This document shows, piece after piece, positions 6,330 to 14,517 of a DNA stretch of 21,355 nucleotides; within the stretch, counting starts at the first letter, position 1, and each line of letters begins with the position of its first letter. The DNA lies in contig JAQBYK010000004.1 of NCBI GenBank assembly GCA_027622635.1, forward strand, positions 1 to 21,355, in the 5' to 3' direction. The stretch comes from a bacterium. GTDB taxonomy: Bacteria > Patescibacteriota > Gracilibacteria > UBA1369 > LOWO2-01-FULL-3. Position numbers and translations under genes: made by a program. The notes beneath the pieces were generated by a model that was not told where the DNA came from, made no database searches, and saw nothing but the letters and a program-made list of their open reading frames with translations.

Positions 6330-6857
6330 AACCGATTCCAGCCCCGACCTAACTATATTGTTCCAATCGTAAGGGAACTTGAAGGTTTCCAGTGCCCTTA
6401 CCAGGGCGGCAAACATGCACCAGTGATCGACCTTCCGATAAATAAAGCCGTTGCCACTTTCTTTGTTGGGATCGTAATCGGAGACTTCACGGCGAGAAGG
6501 CGAGATAGGAATTGTGCCATTTAGAAGCATTTCCTCCACATCACTAAACTTAAACCCCAAAGCCATATCAGCAGCTTGCATAAGATGCTTTCTATTCGCG
6601 CGACTATATGGAAGGATTATTGTGTTTGAAGTTTTTAAATTTTTCAGCTCGCAATCGCTAAGTACCGCAACCTGCACATTAACATTAGCTGCGCCTTCAA
6701 GTATCTGCATAAGGCGGAGTGAATCTTTCCCAGATAATTCCTTGTCCAGAACAACTCCAAGCAAAGGCTTCTTGGAAGAGAAAGAAAATCTATCAGCAAA
6801 CATTTTTTTTGCTTCTTTCTTTTGTTTTATGAAATTATCTACAGAACTAATACCCAT
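6321..6857 (-). CDS. single-domain relative of the glycogen/starch synthase (GT5) C-terminal domain
   Basis: A 178-residue protein that reads like the donor-binding C-terminal Rossmann domain of glycogen synthase with the N-terminal domain missing. Correspondences: KPLLGVVLDKELSGKDSLRL (residues 30-49) against the KPL-x-G-V-x-R-L opening; NVQVAVLSDCE (60-70) against the QLVVLG strand; LMQAADMALGFKFSDVEEML (92-111) against the AGADMFLMPSRFEPCG segment; GTIPI (114-118) against GTIPVV; and SGNGFIYRKVDHWCMFAALV against the G-T-G-F-x-F loop and the following helix. The Arg/Lys pair after the first strand and the Glu of EPCGL, needed for catalysis in GlgA, are not conserved, so it is probably not an active synthase. 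It could bind a nucleotide sugar or glycan. It converges on, and overlaps by 9 bp, the pilin-like gene. Confidence 0.65.
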   Translation of the reverse strand: MGISSVDNFIKQKKEAKKMFADRFSFSSKKPLLGVVLDKELSGKDSLRLMQILEGAANVNVQVAVLSDCELKNLKTSNTIILPYSRANRKHLMQAADMALGFKFSDVEEMLLNGTIPISPSRREVSDYDPNKESGNGFIYRKVDHWCMFAALVRALETFKFPYDWNNIVRSGLESVLI

Positions 6858-6870
6858 GTTTTTTTAGTTT

Positions 6871-6912
6871 TTGTTATCTAGCCATTATAGCCTATAATCA
6901 CCTCAAAGTCGA
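6871..6912. promoter_or_regulatory. overlapping divergent promoters for the GT5-like gene and the 5' nuclease gene
   Basis: Plus strand: TTGTTA (6871-6876), 16-bp spacer, perfect TATAAT (6893-6898), start about 28 nt before the ATG at 6933. Minus strand: perfect TATAAT (6884-6889) with a weak TCGACT (6907-6912) 17 bp away, start about 20 nt before the ATG at 6857. The two -10 elements are 3 bp apart, so polymerase cannot occupy both at once. Confidence 0.65.
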
Positions 6913-6932
6913 CCCCCTAACTGTTGACACAT

Positions 6933-7856
6933 ATGAGTAATAAAGGGAAATTCATCCTTATAGACGGCAACGCAATTATCCATCGTGCCTTCCACGGCCT
7001 GCCACCCTTTAAGACATCTCAGGGTGAGCAGGTAAACGCTGTATATGGCTTTGCATCAATACTTCTAAACATAATGAACAAGGAGCACCCGGACTATACT
7101 GCGGTAGCTTTTGATCTTAAGGGTCCGACATTCAGACATGAAGAATACAAAGAATATAAGGCAACTCGCACAAAAGCACCTGACGAGTTGTATTCTCAAA
7201 TCCCAAGAGTAAAAGAATTGGTAGAAGCTTTCAAGATTCCGCGTTTTGAGAAGCAAGGGTTTGAAGCGGATGATGTTCTGGGAACTCTGGCTAAAAAGGC
7301 AGAGGAAGACGAAGATGTGGAAACCTTGATTGTCACAGGCGATCTGGACATTCTACAACTGGTTACGGATAAAACGATGGTTTACGCATTGACGCAAAAG
7401 TTTAATGAACCGGTTCTTTATGATAGAGCCAAAGTGTTCGAGAGGTATGGACTTACGCCGAGCCAGATAACTGATATGAAAGGTCTTCAGGGTGATAGTT
7501 CGGATAATATAAAAGGCGTTGCAGGTGTTGGAGCGGTGACTGCAAAAAATCTTCTTCAAAAATACGGCAATATAGAAAATATTTATGAAAATCTTGATGA
7601 AATAACCGGCAGTACTCATACTAAACTCTCAAATGACAGAGAAAGCGCATTCTTAAGCAAAAGATTAGCCACTATAATTACAGACGTAGACATAGACCTG
7701 GATTTGGATGCCTGCAGGACCCACGAGTATGATGAAGAAATTCTAAGAAAAATATTTGAGGAACTCGAATTCACTTCACTTATAAAACGTCTAAACACCT
7801 TCCATAAACATTCTTCCAGTAAAAGAGTTGAAGAGAAACAGGCAACCTTGTTTTAA
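6933..7856 (+). CDS. stand-alone 5'-3' exonuclease (DNA polymerase I N-terminal domain / ExoIX type)
   Basis: A 307-residue FEN-family 5' nuclease that would remove RNA primers and flaps during replication and repair. Conserved acidic metal-binding segments are present in order: ILIDGNAIIHRAFHG, YTAVAFDLKGPTFRHEEYKE with the downstream YKATR, FEADDVLGTLA, LIVTGDLDILQLV, and MKGLQGDSSDNIKGVAGVGA leading into the helix-hairpin-helix TAKNLLQKYG. The polymerase and proofreading domains that follow in full-length PolA are absent; the frame ends at 7856 after a short Lys/Glu tail, and no polymerase gene follows. I start at ATG 6933; a TTG three codons upstream is in frame. It is transcribed from the strong promoter at 6871-6898. 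Confidence 0.93.
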   Translation: MSNKGKFILIDGNAIIHRAFHGLPPFKTSQGEQVNAVYGFASILLNIMNKEHPDYTAVAFDLKGPTFRHEEYKEYKATRTKAPDELYSQIPRVKELVEAFKIPRFEKQGFEADDVLGTLAKKAEEDEDVETLIVTGDLDILQLVTDKTMVYALTQKFNEPVLYDRAKVFERYGLTPSQITDMKGLQGDSSDNIKGVAGVGAVTAKNLLQKYGNIENIYENLDEITGSTHTKLSNDRESAFLSKRLATIITDVDIDLDLDACRTHEYDEEILRKIFEELEFTSLIKRLNTFHKHSSSKRVEEKQATLF

Positions 7857-7860
7857 GAGC

Positions 7861-7886
7861 TTGACTCCAGGTGAAAAACCTGTCAA
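7861..7886 (+). other. imperfect hairpin between the 5' nuclease and lipoprotein genes
   Basis: CAGGT (7868-7872) pairs with ACCTG (7878-7882) around a GAAAA loop, and TTGA (7861-7864) can pair with TCAA (7883-7886) across a three-base bulge. No T-run follows, so it is not a standard terminator. TTGACT at 7861 could also serve as a -35, with a poor CAACAT 17 bp on. Confidence 0.35.
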
Positions 7887-7898
7887 CATCCCCCTCCT

Positions 7899-10877
7899 AT
7901 GTCTATAGAAAGAGGAAATTTAGGGTTGTCCACGCTAGCCTTGCTAGCAACATTGGCTGTAACTGTACCGGGTTGCAAAAGAGATAAACCTGCAGAGGGT
8001 GATTCAGGAAAGCCTACAACTATTCAGCTTGTTACCGACGATATGGCTGGAAGGGTTGACGAAGCTATCGCTATAGATGCTAGAGACAAAGAAGTAGATT
8101 TTCCGGCATTGCCAAACCTTAGAATCAGAAATAAAGCATTTCTTCTAAGCTTAGCCCAGAATGATCCGCAGGGGCACAATCATTTTCTATTTAGACTAAA
8201 AGAAATATTGAAAATCCGCAGGAAACCTCATGACGAAGATGATGTCGAAATTGATCTTGATGTACTCGATTTGGAGGCTCTCTACAAAATGCTGGCGCTT
8301 CGTGAGTCAACTGTCAGTCCGGACGGAACGGTTAAATTCCCAACAAAAGAGGCGGAACAACGCACATCTCTTGCGGAGCTAACACCTGACGAAAGTATGT
8401 ATGTAAGACTTATGGAGAAAACTCAGGAAAAAATGGGCATTAGATCAGAAGGTCCGATAAGAGTTTTCAGATTAAAAAAAGACACCCCGGTTACACACAA
8501 TGGCAAAACAGTTCTCGCAAAGGCTGGAACTTTTGTTGTAAATGTGAGAATGGATCAATCGACAACAGAGCTCCGCCGTGTATTGATCTATGACGGAGAC
8601 CAACTTATTGATAGCCTTAGCAAAGACTTTACAGAACCGGCAAAAAAGGCGCCCAAAGCACCGGTAGCATTTGAGAATTTTTTGAAGATCAAACTGCCAA
8701 ACTTGTCCCTAAACAATGGGCGAGATTTGTTTAAAAAGAATCGCAGTCGCTACGAAGAAATTTGCAGAGCTGAATTTCCGGAACTTTTAAAGCCCAACGG
8801 TATGCCATTTGATAAGCACATCGTTTATTATTTGCAGTGGGCAGAGGCGAACAGAGTGCCAATAAACGAAGACACAATGAGGGAATTTTTCACAAGCCTA
8901 CTCAATAGAAGAAAACAAACTGATAAGGAAAGTGAGCTTGAAAAGACCCCGGAAGGAGAATCACCTCAAAAAGAAGAACCACCAAAAACCAAAGCTGACC
9001 AAATCGTCGATCAGGCTGATGACTCCATGCAAGGAGCACCGGATCAGGACGAAAACATCCTAAGTTATGAAGACACACAAAGGAGAAAAGCCGGAGAAGC
9101 TGCGGAATTTTCACTCAAAGCACATGGTCCGCTTTTTGCAATCATTCGTCAGGCCGGATCATTCTTCGATCCATACACATACAACCGACTGATGAACAAC
9201 TTCACGACTAGAGTAGGCACTACAATAGTTGGCAAGAAGGAATACTTGGTTATGAGGGACCTTAGCAAAGATCTTGAAGATGAAAACTTGCCAAATGACG
9301 TTAGAAGATTGGTAAAACCTTCATCATTCGTAGAGAGAATAAACCGCACAACAACATTCAACAAATCAACAGATGAAGCTTTGAAAGCGGCCTTGGCTTT
9401 TAGTGCTCAAAACATTGAATCAAGAAAGGTGAACCCAGGTGACTTTGAGGTTCACTATGGAGAGGATGGGAGGGTAACCGCGATCTTACTCAAAGGAAAA
9501 CTATACGATCCGAAAACTTTCATCACTCCCCCATCAACACTTGGAAATCCCAAGGATAATACTGTGAGAATAAGTTTTGGTGGAATGACTAGAACCATTG
9601 ATCTTCAGGATTACTTTGATCGTTACAGAAGACTAGAGGCAGAGAGAAGGGGTCAGTCCCAAATGATAACATTCTTTAACGCGAGAGATAAACGTACAGC
9701 AAAAATGAGGAATCCCGCCTGGTTTACAGAGTCGGGCGACAGTTTCTACAGAGGTATAGCCGAGGAAATAACGGCAGGAGCAAATTCGGCAACTGCAAAA
9801 TTACTAAAAATCGGTCAATGGCTACAGCACAATCTGGACTACATCAATGAAATAACAGAAAGAAATAAACTCACAATGGGAACATTCATGGATCGCGGAG
9901 GTGATTGTGAAGATAGTTATGCAGCATACAAAACATTGGCAAACTCTATCGGTCTTGGACATATGGTAGGCGGAATATTGTTCAAAGAACACGTAGCGGC
10001 AATGGTAAAAGGAAGTCACGGAGCAACAAGATACAATATCAATGGAGAATTATGGACAATCGTCGAAACTGCAACGGGTGAAGGGCACTCAGTCAAGCCG
10101 GGAGAAACACCCAATAGTAATCCAAGGGCATTTCTTATGCCTAATGGGGAAATAGTTAAAGCTGCAAATTCGGATTTTATCCCTTTAAAAACTGTAGCTG
10201 AAAGTGCTTTAGACAAACAATTGGTTTCAAACTTTGATGCGGATCGAGAAGCATTATTGAAATGGACCAAAGATCCGAAAAATCAGCCTAAAAAAGAAAA
10301 TATGAGAGAGGGTTCGAATCTCGCCGATGAGGGAAAACCACATGGTGACAAATTAATAGCCGGTTACGCAGCCATAGCCAAAAGTGGAGAAATGGCCGAG
10401 GCGGTTTCCTCTCGTTACTCTGAAGCATTGGGGAAGATAGCTGGCTTGATGCAAAAATGGGCAGATTTTCATCAGAAAGAAGCCGAAAAGGAAAGGGCGG
10501 CACAAGTAGCCGGTGAGCCTAAATTGGTTGGCGAGGCAGGCAAGAGATATATAAAGGCACGTCGACATTTTCACGAAAACATCGACTCTACCTACAAAAG
10601 ACTCGCGGAAATTCTAAGGAGCTGTGTAGGGAAAGAAGGCAATGCAGCAGCTATATCCGACTGCCACAGTCGAATGGTAGATGTAATTAATAGCTCCAAT
10701 TTAGTTATGGATTTTGGTGAAATGAAAGAAGAATTTCATGAAACCTTAATACACGCAGGAGGAGAAATGAGTGCAGAACTTGAAAAGGATCTCGAAAAGA
10801 TAGCCCAACTTTTAAACAATTTTATCTACGCACCATATAATGCAATTAGGGACATTCATCTACGGCACCAAAGGTAG
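7899..10877 (+). CDS. large lipoprotein with transglutaminase-like cysteine protease/transglutaminase core
   Basis: A 992-residue predicted lipoprotein. The N-terminus has a hydrophobic stretch (LGLSTLALLATLAVTV) and a lipobox-like VPGC with Cys26, so it should be anchored outside the cytoplasmic membrane. Residues about 345-395 form a Glu/Lys/Pro/Gln-rich linker. A transglutaminase-like fold lies near 630-730: MDRGGDCEDSYAAYKTLANS carries Cys670, KEHVAAMVKGS carries His698, and LWTIVETATGEG carries Glu723, the expected Cys-His-Asp/Glu triad spacing. Such domains cleave or crosslink peptides, including peptidoglycan-linked ones. The rest (about 27-345, 395-630, 740-992) is charged and mostly helical and I do not recognise it. 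It precedes ftsA and ftsZ on the same strand, next to a FemAB gene, which suggests an envelope or division role; that is inference. No Shine-Dalgarno precedes the ATG. Confidence 0.75.
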   Translation: MSIERGNLGLSTLALLATLAVTVPGCKRDKPAEGDSGKPTTIQLVTDDMAGRVDEAIAIDARDKEVDFPALPNLRIRNKAFLLSLAQNDPQGHNHFLFRLKEILKIRRKPHDEDDVEIDLDVLDLEALYKMLALRESTVSPDGTVKFPTKEAEQRTSLAELTPDESMYVRLMEKTQEKMGIRSEGPIRVFRLKKDTPVTHNGKTVLAKAGTFVVNVRMDQSTTELRRVLIYDGDQLIDSLSKDFTEPAKKAPKAPVAFENFLKIKLPNLSLNNGRDLFKKNRSRYEEICRAEFPELLKPNGMPFDKHIVYYLQWAEANRVPINEDTMREFFTSLLNRRKQTDKESELEKTPEGESPQKEEPPKTKADQIVDQADDSMQGAPDQDENILSYEDTQRRKAGEAAEFSLKAHGPLFAIIRQAGSFFDPYTYNRLMNNFTTRVGTTIVGKKEYLVMRDLSKDLEDENLPNDVRRLVKPSSFVERINRTTTFNKSTDEALKAALAFSAQNIESRKVNPGDFEVHYGEDGRVTAILLKGKLYDPKTFITPPSTLGNPKDNTVRISFGGMTRTIDLQDYFDRYRRLEAERRGQSQMITFFNARDKRTAKMRNPAWFTESGDSFYRGIAEEITAGANSATAKLLKIGQWLQHNLDYINEITERNKLTMGTFMDRGGDCEDSYAAYKTLANSIGLGHMVGGILFKEHVAAMVKGSHGATRYNINGELWTIVETATGEGHSVKPGETPNSNPRAFLMPNGEIVKAANSDFIPLKTVAESALDKQLVSNFDADREALLKWTKDPKNQPKKENMREGSNLADEGKPHGDKLIAGYAAIAKSGEMAEAVSSRYSEALGKIAGLMQKWADFHQKEAEKERAAQVAGEPKLVGEAGKRYIKARRHFHENIDSTYKRLAEILRSCVGKEGNAAAISDCHSRMVDVINSSNLVMDFGEMKEEFHETLIHAGGEMSAELEKDLEKIAQLLNNFIYAPYNAIRDIHLRHQR

Positions 10878-10879
10878 GT

Positions 10880-10900
10880 GGATGGCTCAAAATAGCCACC
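10880..10900 (+). other. hairpin just after the lipoprotein stop codon
   Basis: GG-(A)-TGGCT at 10880-10887 pairs with AGCCACC at 10894-10900 around a six-base loop: seven pairs with one bulged base. It begins three bases after the stop. It is followed by A-rich rather than T-rich DNA, so it could protect the 3' end or weakly terminate, but it is not a canonical intrinsic terminator. Confidence 0.35.
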
Positions 10901-10961
10901 CTCGACCGAACAAAAAATATGAACACAAGTCCCGAAAAAATGATCAAAATAGCAAATTCAA

Positions 10962-10990
10962 TTGTAAACAAAATCATTTTCAACTAATAT
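10962..10990 (+). promoter_or_regulatory. ftsA promoter, nearly leaderless
   Basis: TTGTAA (10962-10967) and TAATAT (10985-10990) are 17 bp apart. The predicted start is only about 4 nt before the ftsA ATG at 11001. Confidence 0.5.
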
Positions 10991-11000
10991 CCCAGACACA

Positions 11001-12236
11001 ATGGCTAAGTCAAAAATAGTTGCCAGTATAGACATTGGCAGCTCGAAAATCAGAACGGTAGTGGGTATACAAGAAGAAGGATCCCCTGTGCCAAATATAA
11101 TCGGTGTGGGTATCGCGCCATCTACGGGTCTACGTAAGGGAGCTGTTATTGACGTAGAAGAGACGATAAACAGCATTTCAGCATCTCTGGAAGACGCGGA
11201 AAGAATGGCCGGAGAACCGATTAATCACGTTTTCCTTGGGGTAGGTGGAAACCATATCGCATCGATTAACTCAAAGGGTGTTATTGCCGTTTCTCAAGCC
11301 GAAAATGAAATATCAGAAGACGATGTGGATAGGGTTTTGGAGGCAGCTCAAGCGGTTACAATTCCGAGTAATCGACGCATCTTACGCATTATCCCCAAGA
11401 CCTTTACGGTCGATGAGCAGAAAGGAATCAAGTATCCGGTTGGCATGACCGGTATCAGACTTGAAGTGGAAACACACATAGTTACAGGATTTGAACCTGT
11501 TATTAAGAATCTTGAAAAATGTGTACTCCAGTCAGGAGTGGATATTGATGATGTAATCCCGGCTTGTCTGGCTTCAGCAGAAGCAGTTCTGTCAAAAAGG
11601 CAGAAAGAACTGGGTGTAGTAGTGGTCGACATTGGCTGCGGAGGGACTTCTATAAGCGTTTTTGAGGACGGAGCCACACTTCACACCGCCGTTATTCCGG
11701 TAGGAGGTGAAAACGTAACCAATGACGTTGCTATCGGGATGAAGACATCAATAGATACAGCCGAAAAGCTAAAAATAGAATACGGAACAACAATTCCAGA
11801 AGAAGTAAATGACAGAGAGACAATAGACCTTTCATTGATCAGTAAAATTGACACACATCACGTCTCAAAAAAACAGGTGGTAGAGATAATCCAGGCAAGG
11901 TATCACGAGATTTTCGTTCTTGTAAAAGATGAATTGGCAAAGATACACCGAGATGAAATGCTTCCGGCGGGAGTTATCCTGACAGGTGCGAGCTCAAAAA
12001 TGTCGGGAGTTATAGATTTAGCACGAGAAACACTTAATTTGCCGGCTCAAATAGGATTCCCGACTAATTATGACGGTGTCGTAGACAAAATCGATGATCC
12101 GGCATATGCGACAGTAATCGGACTATTATTATGGGGGTCAAGGTTCGAAAGTCGGCATCACTCAGGGCTTAAGGGGCTTAACATGAAGAAAAGTTTGTCC
12201 AGCATTACAAAGTGGTTCAAAAACTTAGTACCATAA
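11001..12236 (+). CDS. ftsA: cell division protein FtsA
   Basis: A 411-residue actin-like ATPase that tethers FtsZ to the membrane and recruits the divisome. The phosphate-1 loop DIGSSKIRTVVG begins at Asp11, phosphate-2 is DIGCGGTSISVF from Asp210, and the adenosine segment ILTGASSKMSGV lies near residue 330. The 1C subdomain lies between (VEETINSISASLEDAERMAG, HVFLGVGGNHIASINSKG). The last 13 residues, LSSITKWFKNLVP, form an amphipathic helix, the membrane-targeting sequence of FtsA. The length is standard. ftsZ follows after 75 bp with its own promoter-like sequence. No Shine-Dalgarno is visible before the ATG. Confidence 0.97.
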   Translation: MAKSKIVASIDIGSSKIRTVVGIQEEGSPVPNIIGVGIAPSTGLRKGAVIDVEETINSISASLEDAERMAGEPINHVFLGVGGNHIASINSKGVIAVSQAENEISEDDVDRVLEAAQAVTIPSNRRILRIIPKTFTVDEQKGIKYPVGMTGIRLEVETHIVTGFEPVIKNLEKCVLQSGVDIDDVIPACLASAEAVLSKRQKELGVVVVDIGCGGTSISVFEDGATLHTAVIPVGGENVTNDVAIGMKTSIDTAEKLKIEYGTTIPEEVNDRETIDLSLISKIDTHHVSKKQVVEIIQARYHEIFVLVKDELAKIHRDEMLPAGVILTGASSKMSGVIDLARETLNLPAQIGFPTNYDGVVDKIDDPAYATVIGLLLWGSRFESRHHSGLKGLNMKKSLSSITKWFKNLVP

Positions 12237-12252
12237 GGAGCCACCTTTCATG

Positions 12253-12282
12253 TTGACAATTTGTCAAGGGGTGAGTAATAAT
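12253..12282 (+). promoter_or_regulatory. ftsZ promoter with a palindrome over the -35 element
   Basis: A perfect TTGACA (12253-12258) and AATAAT (12277-12282) are 18 bp apart; the start would be about 23 nt before the ATG at 12312. TTGACAATTTGTCAA at 12253-12267 is a perfect inverted repeat of two 7-base arms around one central base, covering the -35 hexamer. An operator role is inferred from its placement only. Confidence 0.6.
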
Positions 12283-12311
12283 TGCAACCCAGTCCACATA
12301 ACCACTAACTC

Positions 12312-13478
12312 ATGAGCACTCAAGAAGATAATCAGGATCTAAAAAACCTTTTTTCATCACAAGGTGAAAGCGCTTCGATTAAAAGAGTAAGACCAAAAAC
12401 TATGGAGGTAACACCGGAAATAACACCGGTTGCAAACATAAAGGTCCTTGGAGTCGGAGGAGGCGGAGGAAATGCTGCCAACCGAATGATCAAGGCAGGT
12501 CTTAAAGGTATCGAATTCATCGCTATTAATACGGACGCACAAGCACTCTATCACTCTGAAGCACCTACTAAGATCAACATAGGTAAGGCCACAACACGCG
12601 GTTTAGGAGCCGGATCCAATCCGGATCTTGGTCGCCAGGCTGCCGAGGAAAGCATTGATGAAATTAAAGACGCAATAGAAGGAAGCGATATGATTTTCAT
12701 AACTTGTGGTCTTGGTGGAGGAACCGGTACAGGTGGCGCACCGGTTATTGCAAATATAGCAAAAGAAATGGGGATTCTAACCGTTGCCGTAGTAACCCGA
12801 CCATTCACATTCGAGGGACATAGAAGAAAGAATCAAAGTGACGAAGGTCTGGAAAATCTAAAAAATAAAGTAGACACTTTAATTACAATTCCAAACGACA
12901 AAATTCTATCAATTATTGACAAGAAAACGCCTTTAAACGATGCTTTCCAGGTTGTAGATGACGTTCTTAGACAAGGTGTTCAGGGTATTGCGGATTTGAT
13001 TACGGTACACGGAATGATCAATGTGGATTTTGCTGACGTAAAAGCGGTAATGGAAAATTCCGGGTCTGCATTGATGGGTATCGGTTACGGTACTGGCGAG
13101 AATCGTGCTACAGAGGCCGCTAAAGCCGCTGTGGAAAGTCCTCTGCTGGAGCTTTCAATTGATGGAGCCAAAGGAGTGTTATTCAATATTACCGGCGGAA
13201 ATGACCTGGGCATGTTTGAGGTGGATGAAGCGGCTCGTGTTATTACAGAGGCCGCAGATCCTGAAGCAAACATCATTTTCGGTGCGGTAATAAATGATTC
13301 ATATACAGGCGAAATAAAGATTACCGTTGTTGCAACCGGATTTGACTATCATCAATCTGATAGCCCAATGCTACGTTCAAAATCGGCATTTAGCTCTACT
13401 CCAAGAGAAGAAATCCCAATGAAGCCAACTGAAAACGAGCTCGACATTCCAGCTTTCATTAGGCAGAAAATGGGATAA
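12312..13478 (+). CDS. ftsZ: cell division protein FtsZ
   Basis: A 388-residue tubulin-like GTPase that polymerises into the Z ring. Residues 1-45 are a variable N-terminal extension. Then come the nucleotide-binding KVLGVGGGGGNAANRM, the tubulin signature GGGTGTGG at 135-142, and the T7 catalytic loop NVDFAD at 237-242. The core ends near VVATGFD, and only about 40 residues form the linker and tail. The extreme C-terminus ELDIPAFIRQKMG is the conserved peptide that binds FtsA, which is encoded immediately upstream and has its membrane helix intact, so the pair should work together. All GTPase motifs are intact. The ATG at 12312 lacks a Shine-Dalgarno. Confidence 0.98.
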   Translation: MSTQEDNQDLKNLFSSQGESASIKRVRPKTMEVTPEITPVANIKVLGVGGGGGNAANRMIKAGLKGIEFIAINTDAQALYHSEAPTKINIGKATTRGLGAGSNPDLGRQAAEESIDEIKDAIEGSDMIFITCGLGGGTGTGGAPVIANIAKEMGILTVAVVTRPFTFEGHRRKNQSDEGLENLKNKVDTLITIPNDKILSIIDKKTPLNDAFQVVDDVLRQGVQGIADLITVHGMINVDFADVKAVMENSGSALMGIGYGTGENRATEAAKAAVESPLLELSIDGAKGVLFNITGGNDLGMFEVDEAARVITEAADPEANIIFGAVINDSYTGEIKITVVATGFDYHQSDSPMLRSKSAFSSTPREEIPMKPTENELDIPAFIRQKMG

Positions 13479-13503
13479 AGTAGCGAGTTTCCCGATTCTA
13501 GGC

Positions 13504-13509
13504 TAAAAT
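13504..13509 (+). promoter_or_regulatory. -10 element (TAAAAT) predicting a leaderless mRNA for the FemAB gene
   Basis: TAAAAT ends six bases before the ATG at 13516, putting the usual start site on the A of the start codon. No good -35 hexamer was seen, and readthrough from ftsZ, 37 bp upstream, is also possible. Confidence 0.45.
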
Positions 13510-13515
13510 CACCTC

Positions 13516-14514
13516 ATGCACGCCAGACTTTTAGACAAATCTGAGGAAGAATTGTGGGATAATTTTGCGGAAAGCCATCCATTCTCAACAATTCATCAAA
13601 CTTCAAAATGGGGGCATTTTCAGGCACACAGGCCAAGTAGAGGCAAATATTGGATTATTGGTGTCTTTGAAGGGAAAAAACTTATAGGGGGCAGCATGCT
13701 TATTCGATATTTATTGCCAAAAAATCATTGCTGGCTTTATACACCCAGGGGGCCGCTTGCAAGACCGGAAATGATGCCTCATATTTTGGAGCAAATCAAA
13801 AAAATCGCAACGGAAGAAAACGCTATCTTCCTAAGAATTGATCCCCCACTTCAAAAAGCCATAAACTACGATGGCTTTAAAACAACAAGCAAGGGGCACC
13901 AGCCGGAGCATACTTTGATATTAGATTTAGATGCTTCAGAGGAAGCGCTACTCAAACAGATGAAACAGAAAGGACGATACAACATAAAAATAGCTGAAAA
14001 TAAAGGTGTCAAAATACACAAAGCCAATCCCAAGTTCCCAAACAAATTTGCCTACGATCTCGGCAAGTTTTATCATATTCTACAACAAACAACAAAAAGG
14101 GATCGTTTCCATAGCCACGGACAGGGCTTTTACAAGGCTATGATAGAAACGCTATATCCAGGTGCCGCCCTATATCTCGCCAACTATGAAGGAGAAGAAA
14201 TCGCGGGCGCTATAATCACATATCACAAGGACACAGCTACATACTATTATGGAGCATCAAGTGATACCCACAGAAATGCAATGGCACCATATCTTCTTCA
14301 CTGGGAAGCAATGAAGGACGCAAAAAAGAAGGGTTTTAAATATTATGACTTATTTGGGATATCACCTCCACACAGCAAAAATCACCACTGGAAGGGTGTT
14401 ACGGAATTCAAAAAAAAATTCGGCGGCACACATGTTTCATACCAAAAGGCTCAAGAGTATCCGTTCAAAAAATTTATGTACTTTTTATACAGGCTCTACA
14501 AGGCGTTAAGATAG
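13516..14514 (+). CDS. FemAB-family peptidoglycan bridge aminoacyltransferase (FemX/FmhB-like)
   Basis: A 332-residue double-GNAT-fold protein. Fem proteins use aminoacyl-tRNA to add amino acids to the Lys or equivalent side chain of the lipid II stem peptide, on the inner face of the membrane. Family signatures: HTLILDLDASEEALLKQMKQ followed by KGRYNIKIAENKGVKI, then FYHILQQTTKRDRFHSHGQG, the second-domain strand AGAIITYHKDTATYYYGASS with NAMAPYLLHWEAM, and the terminal YYDLFGI... EFKKKFGGTH. The length is slightly short because the coiled-coil arm of staphylococcal FemA is absent, as in Weissella FemX. It directly follows ftsZ and completes a division and cell-wall cluster. The stop is 3 bp from the stop of the convergent LOG gene. 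Confidence 0.92.
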   Translation: MHARLLDKSEEELWDNFAESHPFSTIHQTSKWGHFQAHRPSRGKYWIIGVFEGKKLIGGSMLIRYLLPKNHCWLYTPRGPLARPEMMPHILEQIKKIATEENAIFLRIDPPLQKAINYDGFKTTSKGHQPEHTLILDLDASEEALLKQMKQKGRYNIKIAENKGVKIHKANPKFPNKFAYDLGKFYHILQQTTKRDRFHSHGQGFYKAMIETLYPGAALYLANYEGEEIAGAIITYHKDTATYYYGASSDTHRNAMAPYLLHWEAMKDAKKKGFKYYDLFGISPPHSKNHHWKGVTEFKKKFGGTHVSYQKAQEYPFKKFMYFLYRLYKALR

Positions 14515-14517
14515 TAG

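Noticed and set aside
10919..10987. 22-codon open frame between the lipoprotein and ftsA, after a hairpin (possible leader peptide)
   Set aside because: It overlaps the ftsA promoter elements, has no ribosome-binding signal and no informative codon run; chance is the simplest explanation.
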